From Umbilicaria muhlenbergii (lineage: Eukaryota > Ascomycota > Lecanoromycetes > Umbilicariales > Umbilicariaceae), in assembly GCA_000611775.1 (NCBI GenBank), contig KK106987.1, positions 496,001 through 560,000 on the forward strand: a stretch of 64,000 nucleotides of DNA, read 5' to 3'. Made by a program: the position numbers and the translations under genes. Position 1 is the stretch's first letter. Each line of letters starts with the position of its first letter. Positions 1 through 10,254 of the stretch are shown piece after piece. The notes under the pieces are model-generated. The model saw nothing but the letters and a program-made list of their open reading frames with translations. It ran no database searches and had not been told where the DNA came from.

Positions 1-34
1 ACTAACTCAGAGTTAACTTGCTAAATTGCTGATG
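1..34. repeat. E3 foldback repeat, terminal 34 bp (truncated by window edge)
   Basis: The first 34 bases match the right end of the E3 repeat at 53,579-53,612 almost base for base, including the terminal GCTGATG. The sequence after position 34 is hAT sequence homologous to about 51,640 onward, so E3 sits inside this hAT copy at a different place from the E3 insertions in copy B. The rest of the repeat lies left of the window. Confidence 0.75.
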
Positions 35-1590
35 AATGCTTGTGATATTTATTCATGCTGATAAAGATTTACTTCTCTTTAAATCTTCAAGCTCTGCATA
101 CTTTCCTCATTATTTTTAATGCACATTTTTCATGTTGTCCTTCACTTAAATACCTGTCAGTTAAATAATGTTCATAAATAATGTCTGCATTCATTCTTAA
201 TGATTAATATTTTATTATCTTCAGATTTTATACATCTTTTTAATATACTTCTTCATCTTTAACATATCTTCTCAACTTCAACACATCTTGTCATCTTTAA
301 TAAACTCATCATCTTCAACATATTCTGTCATCTTTAGAACTTATCATCTTCAACACATTTCATCATTTTTAATATACTCAGTCATCTTCAATTTATCCTG
401 TCACAATCATCATGCTTCATCATATTCAACACATTTCTTTAATGTATCTCTTGTCTTTTCTAACTAGTCATACACCTTCACAACTTTTCACAAGTATAAT
501 TAAACAAGTCAACACTCATAGTAATGCTGAAAGCTAATGCTTATTAGGTAACTGAAGTATGATGTGTATTAAAAATAAAGTTAAACATCTGTCAGCTGTC
601 TCTTCTTCTTTTAAAGATGAGCTTCATTAAGTCAGAAAGTCAGTGAAAATTTATAAATCATTAAAGAATAAAGTTATGAAGAAGCATCAGAAAGACTTAA
701 CATAATGATGATTAATTATATAATTTACATCTTGAGGAAAAGAACCTGCTCACTCAGAGTGATTAAAGATTTTGTGAAAAATTAAGTCAAAAAGTAAGTT
801 TCTCATATTAATTGATAATATCAAAAGTTAATACCCTTTTGCAGTGAGAGCTTTTCATGAAATTAAACATTATCAACTTATAAAAAAGCTTCTTATTCTG
901 AAAGCTGCATTTCAATGTTTAATACATAAAATCATAATCAATCTGCCAAGCATGCAGAACATTAATGTTAAAAAAATATATTAACAGAAGACTGCTCTGC
1001 TGATGTTACAGAAATCAACAGAAGTGTTATTGATTTCATTTTTTAAAAATAAGTTGTCTGAAATACAAAGTAATGCTAAAGTTGATGCCTTCACGCAGAT
1101 ATCAATTTACTCATCATTCATGAAAAGTGAATCATTATTTAAAGTAAGAATATAATTTTAACAAAACATCTCTTGCTTCTTGATTCAGGTGGAAATCTTG
1201 CACTGTATATTATTAAAATGCAAAATTCAAGGGCTATACCTGCTTCAAGGCAGCATGATGACTAAAGAAGTAATGTTAAATGATAATGCTTAAATTGTTT
1301 CTGTAGGATAGGATACTAGTGTAGTAATAAGAATATGAAACTTAAACTGAGATCACTCTGACCTGCATAAGTGATAACTCTAATGTGCAAAAGTAAAGTT
1401 TTAACTCTTGTGCAGATAGAATGCATCATATATAAAGACTTGATGAGTTCTGCAAGACTCTCAGTGTCTTACTTTATTACTCACTTCAACTTGACATGTC
1501 AAGATGAGTTTAAAATCACTGAGACACTGTCATCTGACTTGACTTAACTCAACTTAACTCAGTGTCACTCTGACCTGCAGTGACAGCCTA
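1..1590 (-). mobile_element. hAT transposon copy C, terminal part
   Basis: Homologous over its whole length to 51,640-54,278 of hAT copy B (without the E3 insertion there). It holds the TTCAACACA-type minisatellite (about 240-480), the non-coding subterminal region and the terminal inverted repeat ending TGACAGCCTA at 1,590. No transposase sequence is inside the window; by analogy with copy B the transposase would lie to the left on the minus strand. The flank from 1,591 is LINE sequence, so the element inserted into a LINE. It is strongly mutated: the CpG-rich terminus of the MITE (for example around 55,080-55,188) reads here with many C-to-T and G-to-A changes. Confidence 0.85.
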
Positions 1591-2414
1591 ATTTCATGAT
1601 ATGTAATGAGTTTTCAGTCACAATTAATTTAGTTCTCAAGGCTTTTTCAGCCTCTTGACTGCTTGCAAAGGCAATGACTGCAGATGAGTGTTTTTTAAAT
1701 TTTTTACTCTCTGTTGTAAACATTCAGCTTGATTTACACATCAATTTTAAATCTTTATTAAAGATTTTCATCTCATCTTTTAGCAATTGTATTCCCTCTG
1801 CCTTGTTGAAAATCTCTGTAGATACTTCATGTAAAATTATTTTATATCATTTCTGATCTTTTTGCACATAAACTAGATTCAGGTTTAATTCTGGCTTTTA
1901 AATATTTTTATGTTGTAATAACTCTTCTGCACTGCTCTCTTTTATCACAGTGAGGATTATGTTATTTTGTGATCTAGAAATAATAACTGTTGTGATCAAC
2001 ACCTTTGCAATTTTTGCATTTTTCAATGCATTGTTGACTTTATCTCAGACTTGCATTGAGTTGAAGCTTGCTGTTGCAATTGATGTTTTTGATATTAACA
2101 GTACTCTGTGTTCTCTTTGTGTAATCTGTTTAATCTCTTTGATTAATGTAAACTTTTGCGCCTTTTTAACCACCTTTATTTATGGTTTATTGATGTTTTG
2201 AGTCAATATTTGCACAAATGTTGATTTTGAGCTTTGATGTTTTTGGGTGTTTTCAGCATTTTCAGTCATATTCACTGAAAAGTTACCTGATTGAGCTGAA
2301 TTTTTCATCATAGATTCAGGCTCATGTGTTGCATTAATACTGAAGGTTTCAGCCTTATCTGATGCAATTTGATTGTTTTGCATTTCTGCATGCTGTTTTT
2401 AACTGTTTTGTGGA
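1591..2414 (-). mobile_element. Tad-like LINE fragment L1 (ORF1 middle and C-terminal half)
   Basis: Minus-strand LINE fragment. Read in reverse, 2,383 to 2,180 matches the ORF1 stretch with EPESMMKNSAQ and MTENAEN seen in copies L2 and L5, and 1,600-1,860 matches the part just before the zinc knuckles. It starts abruptly at the hAT end (1,590) and stops at AACTGTTTTG near 2,414, where a second LINE in plus orientation begins. The same fusion occurs at 55,197. All frames are broken by stops, so it is a relic. Confidence 0.85.
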
Positions 2415-2439
2415 ATGCAGCGCAGCGCAAGCGGAAATT

Positions 2440-3283
2440 AAAAAGTAATCAAGTCACACATATAATATATCATTGTCATAGGCCTCATAAACTACTCAGT
2501 TCAGAGACTTAAACCCTTTTTTTCAATTCTCAAAGCCAGCAGTGATTGCGAAAGCAAGATAAATTCAAAAATATCACAAAGTTGTCACAATCCTCACACC
2601 AAAAATGAGTGAAAATCATAAAAACAACAACACAACAACCACAACACCTTTTTTCTTGATTTGTCATGTAAGAATTAAATTTAAATCTATCTTACACTGC
2701 TTTTACAAATCACAAAACATCAAAAACACATTGTTATTCACTGCTTTCTGCCTTTGTTATTACTCAACACATGTCAAATCACGGTTCTTGAGAATTTTGA
2801 TGAGGTGTAAGCACTAAACCTTAAATCAATCACCTTGCAAAATATCATGAAACTTCACTTTTTCCGCATTTTCCTTCATGCTTTACAATACTAAAGGTTA
2901 TTCTTTTTAAGTTTGACATAAAGAACTGTAAAAAGCTCAGATTAATAAAAAAGTCTGCAGGGGAAAGCACTATTCTGAGTACAAGAGATATAAAGAACTC
3001 TCATCAAGCATTTTATATATAAAGAGTAAAGGTCAGTGAGTTTATATCATTTTCTATTTGAATAAGCTCAGATTAAGTCAGGCTACAGGTGATTTTAGGG
3101 GCTTTTATAAGGCTTAAATTCTTAAGGATCATAGTGGCTACTTATTCTGAGTATCAGGAATAAAAAAAGGGGCCTTTAAACTCTTGATTGTGCTTGAGCT
3201 TATAAAGGAAGGGATATTAAACTTGAAGTAAATTCAAGATACCACCAGGACTGAAATGCCAGGAAAACATCAAAAACATTATA
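2440..3283 (+). promoter_or_regulatory. LINE L2 5' leader (putative internal promoter region)
   Basis: About 840 bp without a convincing coding frame lies before the ORF1 start codon. It is conserved in L5 (55,210-56,066) and on the other strand in L3 (14,600-15,465). All three copies begin within about 30 bp of the same point (core GGAAACCAAAAAG in L5), which suggests this is the real 5' end. LINEs of this kind carry an internal promoter in this region; I see no defined promoter motif. The small open frame at 2,605-2,817 is not kept in L5 and is not called a gene. Confidence 0.6.
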
Positions 3284-5104
3284 ATGAATATAACATCAGA
3301 CATGAAGTCTGAAAACAGTAATCAGTGCACTACACCTACATCAGCAGCATTCATAACAAAGGAAAACTACTTTGTTATGAATAATAATCAAAACAGCTCA
3401 TTCACCTTCTCACAAACACACAAGCAAATCAAAAAAGTCACATTGCAAGATAAAAAACGCAAAAACACCACTTCCTCACAGGAAAGCCAACCAGTGAAGG
3501 TGTGAATTCAAAGTTCAGAGGAAAACTGCGAAAATCTGCAAAACAGCAAACAGAGTAAAAGTGAAAAAACACTGAATTTAAGACACAAAATGATAAAATC
3601 ACTGTATTTAGCAGCAAATTCTGCACTGTTAAATCTAGTCAATGCATCGCACCTGTCGCAAAAATTTAACCTAAATCAGGCAATTTTCCACCTCGCAAAG
3701 TTGCAAAACTCACAAAATGTGAAAAGTCCACAATTGGCAAATTTGAACACAAACGTGCAAAATCACCACTTGCAAAGCCAAATTCAGGTCATAAGTTCTA
3801 AAATGGATTTACTACTACGCAAAACAGATAGCATGAACGCAAGTGTAAAGACAGCTGCAGAAAACACGGGGAAAATGCAAAAAGTTGCAAATGCAGCATT
3901 TGCGCAAAACAATCAAAAACAGCACGCGGAAATGAAAAACAGCCAAATTGCATCAGATAAGGCTAAAACCTTCAGTACTAATGAAAAACAAGAGCCTGAA
4001 TCTATGATGAAAAATCCAGCTCAATCAAGTAGCTTTTCAGTGAGTATGACTGAAAATGCTGAAAACGCCCAAAAACACCAAAGCTCAAAATCAACATTTG
4101 CGTAAATGTTGGCCCAAAATAGCAGTAAATCATGAACAAAGGTAGTTACAAAGGCGCAAAAATCTGCATTAGTCAAAGAAACTAGGCAGATCACACAACA
4201 GGAATGCAGGCTACTGCTGACATCAAAAACATCAATTGCAGTGGCAAATTTTAACCTAATGTAAGTTTAAGATAAAATCAACAATGCATTGAAAAATGCA
4301 AAAATTGCAAAGGTGCTAGTAGCAACAGTGACTATTTCTAGGTCACAAAATAGCATAATCCTCACTGCAGTAGAAGAAAGCAGCGCAGAAGAGCTATTAC
4401 AATATAGAAATATCTGAGAGCTGAAATTAAACCTGAACTTAGTTCACGTTCAAAAAGACCAGAAATGGTACAAGATAATTCTACATGAATTATTCACAGA
4501 GATTTTTGACAATGCGGAGGGAATGCAATTGCTAAAAAATGAGATTGAGATCTTCAATAAAGGTCACAAGATAATTCTACATGAATTATTCACAGAGATT
4601 TTTGACAATGCGGAGGGAATGCAATTGCTAAAAAATGAGATTGAGATCTTCAATAAAGGTTTAAAATTGGTGTGCAAACCAAGCTGAATGTCTACAGCAG
4701 AGAGTAGAAAATTTAAAAAGTATTTATCTGCAGTCATTGCCTTTACAAGCAGTCAAGAGGCTGAAAAAGCCTTGAGAACTAAGTTAATGATGGCTGAAAA
4801 TTCACTACATACCGCGGAATACACAGACTGCAAACCATATGAGCAATGCATCAAATGTCAAGGATTTGGCCACACACAGCATAAGTGCACGCATAAAGCC
4901 AAATGCCAAATATGCGCTGAAAATCATTATACCAGAAAGCACATATGCTTTATTTGCAAAAAAGGACAAGAAATATGCGGTCACACAATATTAAAGTGTG
5001 CAAATTGCAAAGAAAATCACCAGGCGAATAGCAAAGACTGTGAATATTACAGAGCAGTTAAACTTTATTCAGCAGACAGAGACCCTTTAATCATGAATGA
5101 ATAA
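3284..5104 (+). pseudogene. LINE ORF1 (Gag-like, zinc-knuckle RNA-binding protein), copy L2
   Basis: One reading frame of 607 codons from the ATG at 3,284 (MNITSDMKSEN) to TAA at 5,102-5,104. The N-terminal 280 residues are rich in Gln, Asn, Ser and Lys. The C-terminus holds CIKCQGFGHTQHKC followed by two further Cys/His knuckles (CQICAENH and CANCKENH), typical of LINE ORF1 proteins that coat element RNA. Compared with L5 it is 32 codons longer because of an in-frame 96-bp tandem duplication. The frame is broken by TGA codons and by TAA at 4,103-4,105, where L5 has CAA. ORF2 overlaps its stop in the motif TAATG. Confidence 0.85.
4471..4662 (+). repeat. 96-bp tandem duplication inside LINE ORF1
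   Basis: Two adjacent copies of a 96-bp unit beginning CAAGATAATTCTAC (4,471 and 4,567) and running to CTTCAATAAAGG. Copy L5 has only one unit (from about 57,257). The length is a multiple of three, so the ORF1 frame is kept. The two units are nearly identical although the rest of the element is mutated, so the duplication is probably recent. Confidence 0.9.
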
Positions 5105-6250
5105 TGTGTAATATAAACACACAATATTTAAACACAGACCTGCAGGAATTATCTAAAATTCAAATTTTTTAACATAACTGCAATAAATCAACAAATGCTA
5201 TGCAATCATGTTTAGAAGCTGCGGTGAGGAAAATAGATATTGTGTTAATACAAGAACCATGAATTGAGCCAAATAATAATATTATTTCACACTCAGCATT
5301 TACTAGCATTATCCCAACGTCAGAACTCAGACCACGAGTTTTAACATTTATTACAAAAGTAAACAAAGGAATAAAATGCACGCCTAGATCAAATATATCA
5401 AAGGATGCAGATTTACAAGCTCTGTTTATTTCTGCATCAGGTTTAGAAGAAATTCTACTGTTGAATGTATATAATGAAAGGTCTCTTCAGCCTGAATTAA
5501 ATACATGAACAATGAAAAGAGCATTAAGTCAAATAAGTACAACAACTAAAACATTAGTTTGTGAAGACTTTAATGCACATCATGCATGATGAAATTCTAC
5601 AATCACAGAGGCAAAAAATGCAGAAAGTCTACTACAATGACTGCAAACAAACCACTGCAACTTAGTCAATATATCAGACGTCATGACATTCATCAGACAT
5701 ATTGTAAACAGACAATATTCATCAGTTTTAAATTTAACATTTGCAACAAATCAATTAATATCAGAAATAATTGATTGGCAAGTTAATAAAAAAGTGTATA
5801 CTGATTCAGATCATGAGGTTATTCAGTTTTTCATAATTACTGAAAATCTTACACTGGTGAAAAGTTCTTTCAACGCGCCGTTCAATATACAAAAAGTGAA
5901 TTGCCAGTGAGAGAACTTTACAAAGGAATTACAGCAAAATGCAAAAGCAATAAGTTTAAATCAATTATTAAAACAAATGATTGAAAACTTAAGAGACTTA
6001 ATTGCATAAACTGCAGAAGACAATATTCCTAGATGAAAATCATGCAACAAATTTAAAGTATAATGAATGAAAAACCTCATCAGGCTTAGAAAATAAATGT
6101 TAACAGCAAGAAGACACTACAACAAGCATGATTAATCTGAAAGACAGTGAATTAAATTCACAACAAGCAGATCTGAGTACTTTCAAGTTATTAAAAATGC
6201 AAAACAAAAATCCTGAACAACATTTCTTACAGAAGCAAGTGGAAAAGATG
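5104..6250 (+). pseudogene. LINE ORF2, N-terminal endonuclease domain, copy L2
   Basis: Starts at the ATG that overlaps the ORF1 stop (TAATG at 5,102-5,106). Readable blocks include VLIQEPW, NVYNERSLQPELN, NAHHAW and DSDHEVI. These match the order of motifs of the exonuclease-endonuclease-phosphatase fold used by LINEs to nick target DNA (Glu of QEP, Asp/Asn of the DFN motif, and the C-terminal SDH). The frame contains TGA codons at tryptophan positions and at least one TAA. It ends about 50 codons after SDH at the junction with hAT copy A, before any RT motif. Confidence 0.82.
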
Positions 6251-7319
6251 TTGATTTTGAACTCACCTTGACGTGTCAGGTCAGGGTGAATAATAAAGTA
6301 AAACACTGAGAGTTCTGCAGAACCTGTCAAGCCTTTATACATGATGCATTTTATTCACACAAGGGTTAAAACTTTACTTTTGCGCATTAAGGTTATCACT
6401 TATGCAGGTCAGAGTGATCTCAGTTTAAGTTTCATGTTCTTATTACTACACTAGTATCCTATTCTACAGAAACAATTTAAGCATTATCATTTAACATTAC
6501 TTCTTCAGTCATCATGCTGTCTTGAAGCAGGTATAGCTCTTGAATCCTGCATTTTAATAATATACAGTGCAAGATTTCCACTCAGGTCAAGAAGCAAGAG
6601 ATGTTTTATTAAAATCATATTCTTACTCTGAATAATGATCTGCTTTTCATGAATGATGAGCAAATTGATATCTGCGTGAGGGCATTAACTTTAGCATTAC
6701 TTTGTATTTCAGACAATTTACTTTTTAAAAATGAAATCAACAACACCTCTGTTGACTTTTGCAACATCAGCAGAGCAGTCTTCTGTTAATATATTTCTTT
6801 AACATTGATGTTCTGCATGCCTGGCAGATTGATCATGATTTCATGTATCAGATGTTGAAATGTAACTTTCAGAATAAGCAGCTCTTCTGTAAGCTGATAG
6901 TGTTTAATTTCATGAAGAGCCTTCACTGTAAAAGGGCATTAACTTCTGACATTATCAACTAATATGAGAAACTTACTTCTTGACTTAATTTTTCACAAAA
7001 CCTCTGACTGCTCTGAGTGAGCAGGTCTTTTTCCTTGAGGTGCAGATTATGCAATTAATCATCATCATATTAAGTCTTTCTGATGCTTCTCTGCAGCTTT
7101 ATTCTTTGATGATTTGTAAATCTTTGCTGACTTTCTGACTTGATGAAGCTCATCTTTGAAAGGAGGAAGAACAGCTGACAGATGTCTGACTTCATTTTTA
7201 ATACATGTCATACTTCAGTTACCTAGTAGGCATTAGCTTTCAGCATTACTATGAGTGTTGACTTGTCTAACTATACTTGTGAAAGGTTGTGAAGGTGTAT
7301 GACTAGTTAAAAGAGACAA

Positions 7320-7580
7320 GAGATGCATCAAAGAGATGTGTTGAATGTGACAGAGCATGATGATTATGAGAGAAATGAGTTGAAGATGACTGAGTGTGTT
7401 GAATGTGACAGAATGAGTTGAAGGTGACTGAGTGTGTTGAAGATGATAAAATGTGTTGAAGGTGATGAGTTCTGAAGATGATGAGATGCATTAAAAATGA
7501 TGAGTTTATTGAAGGTGATGAGGCACGTTGAAGTTGAAAAGATATATTAAAGATGAAGAAGCATATCAAAAAGGTGTGTA
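7320..7580. repeat. Degenerate GTTGAAGGTGATGA-type minisatellite in hAT copy A
   Basis: About twelve imperfect units of 18-24 bp with the core GTTGAAGNTGA, also present in copy C (about 240-480) and copy B (about 51,830-52,010). Its conservation in all three copies makes it part of the element rather than a later expansion. It produces open frames of repetitive Ser/Thr/His that I do not regard as genes. It may serve as a subterminal transposase-binding region, which is inference. Confidence 0.75.
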
Positions 7581-7892
7581 AAATCTGAAGATAATAAAAT
7601 ATCAATCATTAAAAATAAATGCAGATATTATTTATGAGCATTACTTAACTGACAAGTATTTAGATGAAGGACAACATGAAAGATGTGCATTAAAAATAAT
7701 GAGAAAAGTACACAGAGCTTGAAGATTTAAAGAGAAGCAAACCTCTGTCAGCATGAATAAATATCACAGGTGTTATCTAAAAGCATTATTTAATTGAAAC
7801 TTTAATAATGAAGTGTAAAAGAGGGATGCTAAAGTGCATGAAAAGAAGAACATGATCAGCTGCAGATTTTACATCTGTAGTTAAGTTGTCAA

Positions 7893-7992
7893 ATCAACAT
7901 AACACTTTCAGCATATTCACTGTAGAGGTGAGATGTTGTGATATCAACATTTAACTTTCAGTGCATTCACTGCAGCAGCAGGATGCTGTGAT
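7893..7992. repeat. 50-bp direct repeat pair in hAT copy A
   Basis: Two adjacent 50-bp units (7,893-7,942 and 7,943-7,992) beginning ATCAACAT and ending GTGAT, followed by the start of a third (ATCAACAC). The equivalent repeat is seen in copy B near 51,410-51,530. Confidence 0.75.
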
Positions 7993-8559
7993 ATCAACAC
8001 AGGTTTTTAAAAACATGATTAAAATACATAAATATAAACATTTCTTGCGCAACTCACCTCTGCTCATGTTATCATCATTTGATTTACACTTCACCTCATC
8101 ATTTAAATAATATTGTAAGTTAATATTAACATTAAATCCTGTTTAGCAGCGCTCTTAATCACATAAGCCTCAGTATTGAAATTCACAAGTCAAAGAACAA
8201 TTTATCAGCTGTGCATATTAACTCTTTTCAACATTCATCCTCCTTCATCATTTAGCAGCATGTCTCATTTCTTCAGGTATTACTCACATGTCAATAATAA
8301 TGACAATTATTAACATTTACTGTTTAATTTACATCACTTCTTCATCAGTACATTTAATCACCCGCTTTCTCACTCTTTTATGTTGAAAGCAAGGTAATGA
8401 TTAAAGATAATGCTTACATCATAAAAGACAGATCATTAATTTATATAATAATGATATAATCAAGTTCTTCTCTCACTTCATCATGATTAATCTACTTATC
8501 ACACCTCAGTGAGCAGATCAACATAAGATAAATGTTGCATTAATCACTCTGTAAAAGCA

Positions 8560-9641
8560 CCTCAATGAATATAATCAGCATGAAAGCATGATCAGAAAGC
8601 AGCAAAAACATTATAATAAAACTGATAATCAAGCTATAATTGCACATGCTAGAAATGCAGATGAGCAGGTTAAGTTAAAATATCATTAAAAAGTATAAAA
8701 AGTAACATCAGGTTGAAATGAAATGAATCATGATGAATATCAAGTCTTGATGAAAAATGCCTGAGAAATCAAGTCTGTGAAATGTTTCAAGAAGAAGTTG
8801 TCAGGTAAGATTAATAAATAATACTCATTTTGCAAGCTATTTACACTTATAACAGAATGACTTAAACAAAATCTCATGAGTATTTAAAACAAGATTATCT
8901 TCAAGTGTGAAAATATGAAAGATGAGTTCCTTCAAGCCTTGCTGTGAAAGAGTAGCAAAATCAAGCGTAACTTAACATGCATCAATGAGGGGAATGATGA
9001 TGATGAGAACAATGACATTAATGATGAAAAAAATGAAAATGATGATGAAGATGATGATGAAGATGATGATGACACTGATGCTGATAATGAAGAGAAGAAG
9101 ATAAGCAGATATGAACATTACTTACTGACATTACTTATTAATCAATGAGTATAAATGTCAGAGGAGATCAAAGAGGTAATTTTTAAACATAATGTTTCAA
9201 TTATGCAGCATCTTGAATGACTGATATATCATGCTGATTATGAGTTGTTGAAGCAAGCTGACTCTGAGGTAATGCTTGAAGATAATGCTGATGAGCTTAA
9301 TTTTAACATGAATACAGAACCTGAAAAAGAAACTTATAAACTTCTGAAAAAATCTTCATTTTCCTGCATACATTGTACATGATGTTAATGAGTTGAAGAA
9401 TGATCTGAAGGCTAAGAACAATGCTCACACAACTGAAGAATCAGTGAAGGAGGAAGTGTTGATTGAGAAGAAAATTATTAAAGTGTCAAAAGATGATTTA
9501 ATAACAGATCATGAACTTTTCATGAAGAACTTATTGATGTATAATGAGGAAGACTTTGTGGTGAATGATATTAAAAAGAATGAGAGCTTAAAATTAAAGT
9601 ATGAGAAAACATCTGCATTAAAAGAAGAAGTTAAAACTTAA
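8560..9641 (+). pseudogene. hAT accessory ORF with acidic central tract, unrecognised
   Basis: A frame of about 360 codons that can be followed when TGA is taken as a lost Trp codon, on the same strand as and upstream of the transposase. It has a Gln/Lys/Asn-rich N-terminal part, an Asp/Glu tract at about 8,985-9,105 (DDENNDINDEK then runs of D), the block EEKKISRYE, and a C-terminal segment at 9,393-9,641 (HELFMKNLLMYNEEDF) ending TAA. The same layout is kept on the minus strand in copy B (49,773-50,855), so it belongs to the element. I do not recognise a domain. It could be a separate accessory protein or an upstream exon of the transposase. Confidence 0.55.
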
Positions 9642-10254
9642 TCTTTTTTTATTAACTGCACATTTATACAATAAGCTCAGATGTTACCTATTGACATTAT
9701 CATTTACTCACTTTCATTGATGTATAATATCATGCTTTGACATGAAAATTAAAGTCATGAATTTATAATGAGAGGGTGTGTTTCTTCTAACATATGATTA
9801 TTCCTATTAAAATGAGTAGCATGTTGAAATCTTAAATTTCATTTAATCACAGCTGTTTCATAACTTCTTTCATTTTTATGATTTTTAGCATCTTTTTAAT
9901 TACTTGATTTTATAAGCTGAAAATGAATGAGTTTAATATCTTTTAACAGATCATCATAAGTCACTGTAAGATTATTTATAAGATGATCATCATTTTTGTT
10001 GCATAAACAAGCTTTTTCATGCATCATAAATGTGATTGAATATTAATACTGCAGGGTTACATGTAACATAGTGATTATCTTTGATGAGTAAAGAGGTGTT
10101 TTAATGCAAAGTACACACAATCTGATATCTGTTCAATTACACTGCAAGATTACATGTGCCTCATACATGTGTCTTGATCATTACTTTTTAACATTATTTT
10201 TCAAGAGTAAAAGAGGTTTTCTGTGTAACATATTTATCTGACATCTCTTTTGAT

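Larger units (their letters stand above)
2415..6250 (+). mobile_element. Tad-like non-LTR retrotransposon copy L2, 3'-truncated
   Basis: Order seen: about 870 bp of 5' leader, ORF1 with three Cys/His zinc knuckles, and the start of ORF2 with an apurinic-like endonuclease domain. It is cut at about 6,250, just past the endonuclease, by hAT copy A, so reverse transcriptase and poly(A) tail are absent. Copy L5 (55,197-58,584) is colinear. ORF1 zinc knuckles followed by an endonuclease at the start of ORF2 is the layout of fungal Tad1/I-type LINEs; clade assignment is inference. Scattered TGA and a few TAA codons break it. Confidence 0.88.

Noticed and set aside
1674-2201. Open frames on the plus strand (60 and 83 codons)
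   Set aside because: They are antisense to LINE ORF1; similar shadows occur at 44,188-44,796.
2605-2817. 70-codon ORF in the LINE leader as a separate gene
   Set aside because: Not conserved as an open frame in L3 or L5.
7320-7580. CRISPR-like array
   Set aside because: Units are contiguous, degenerate and 18-24 bp long without spacers, and are conserved in three hAT copies. It is a minisatellite in a eukaryotic element.
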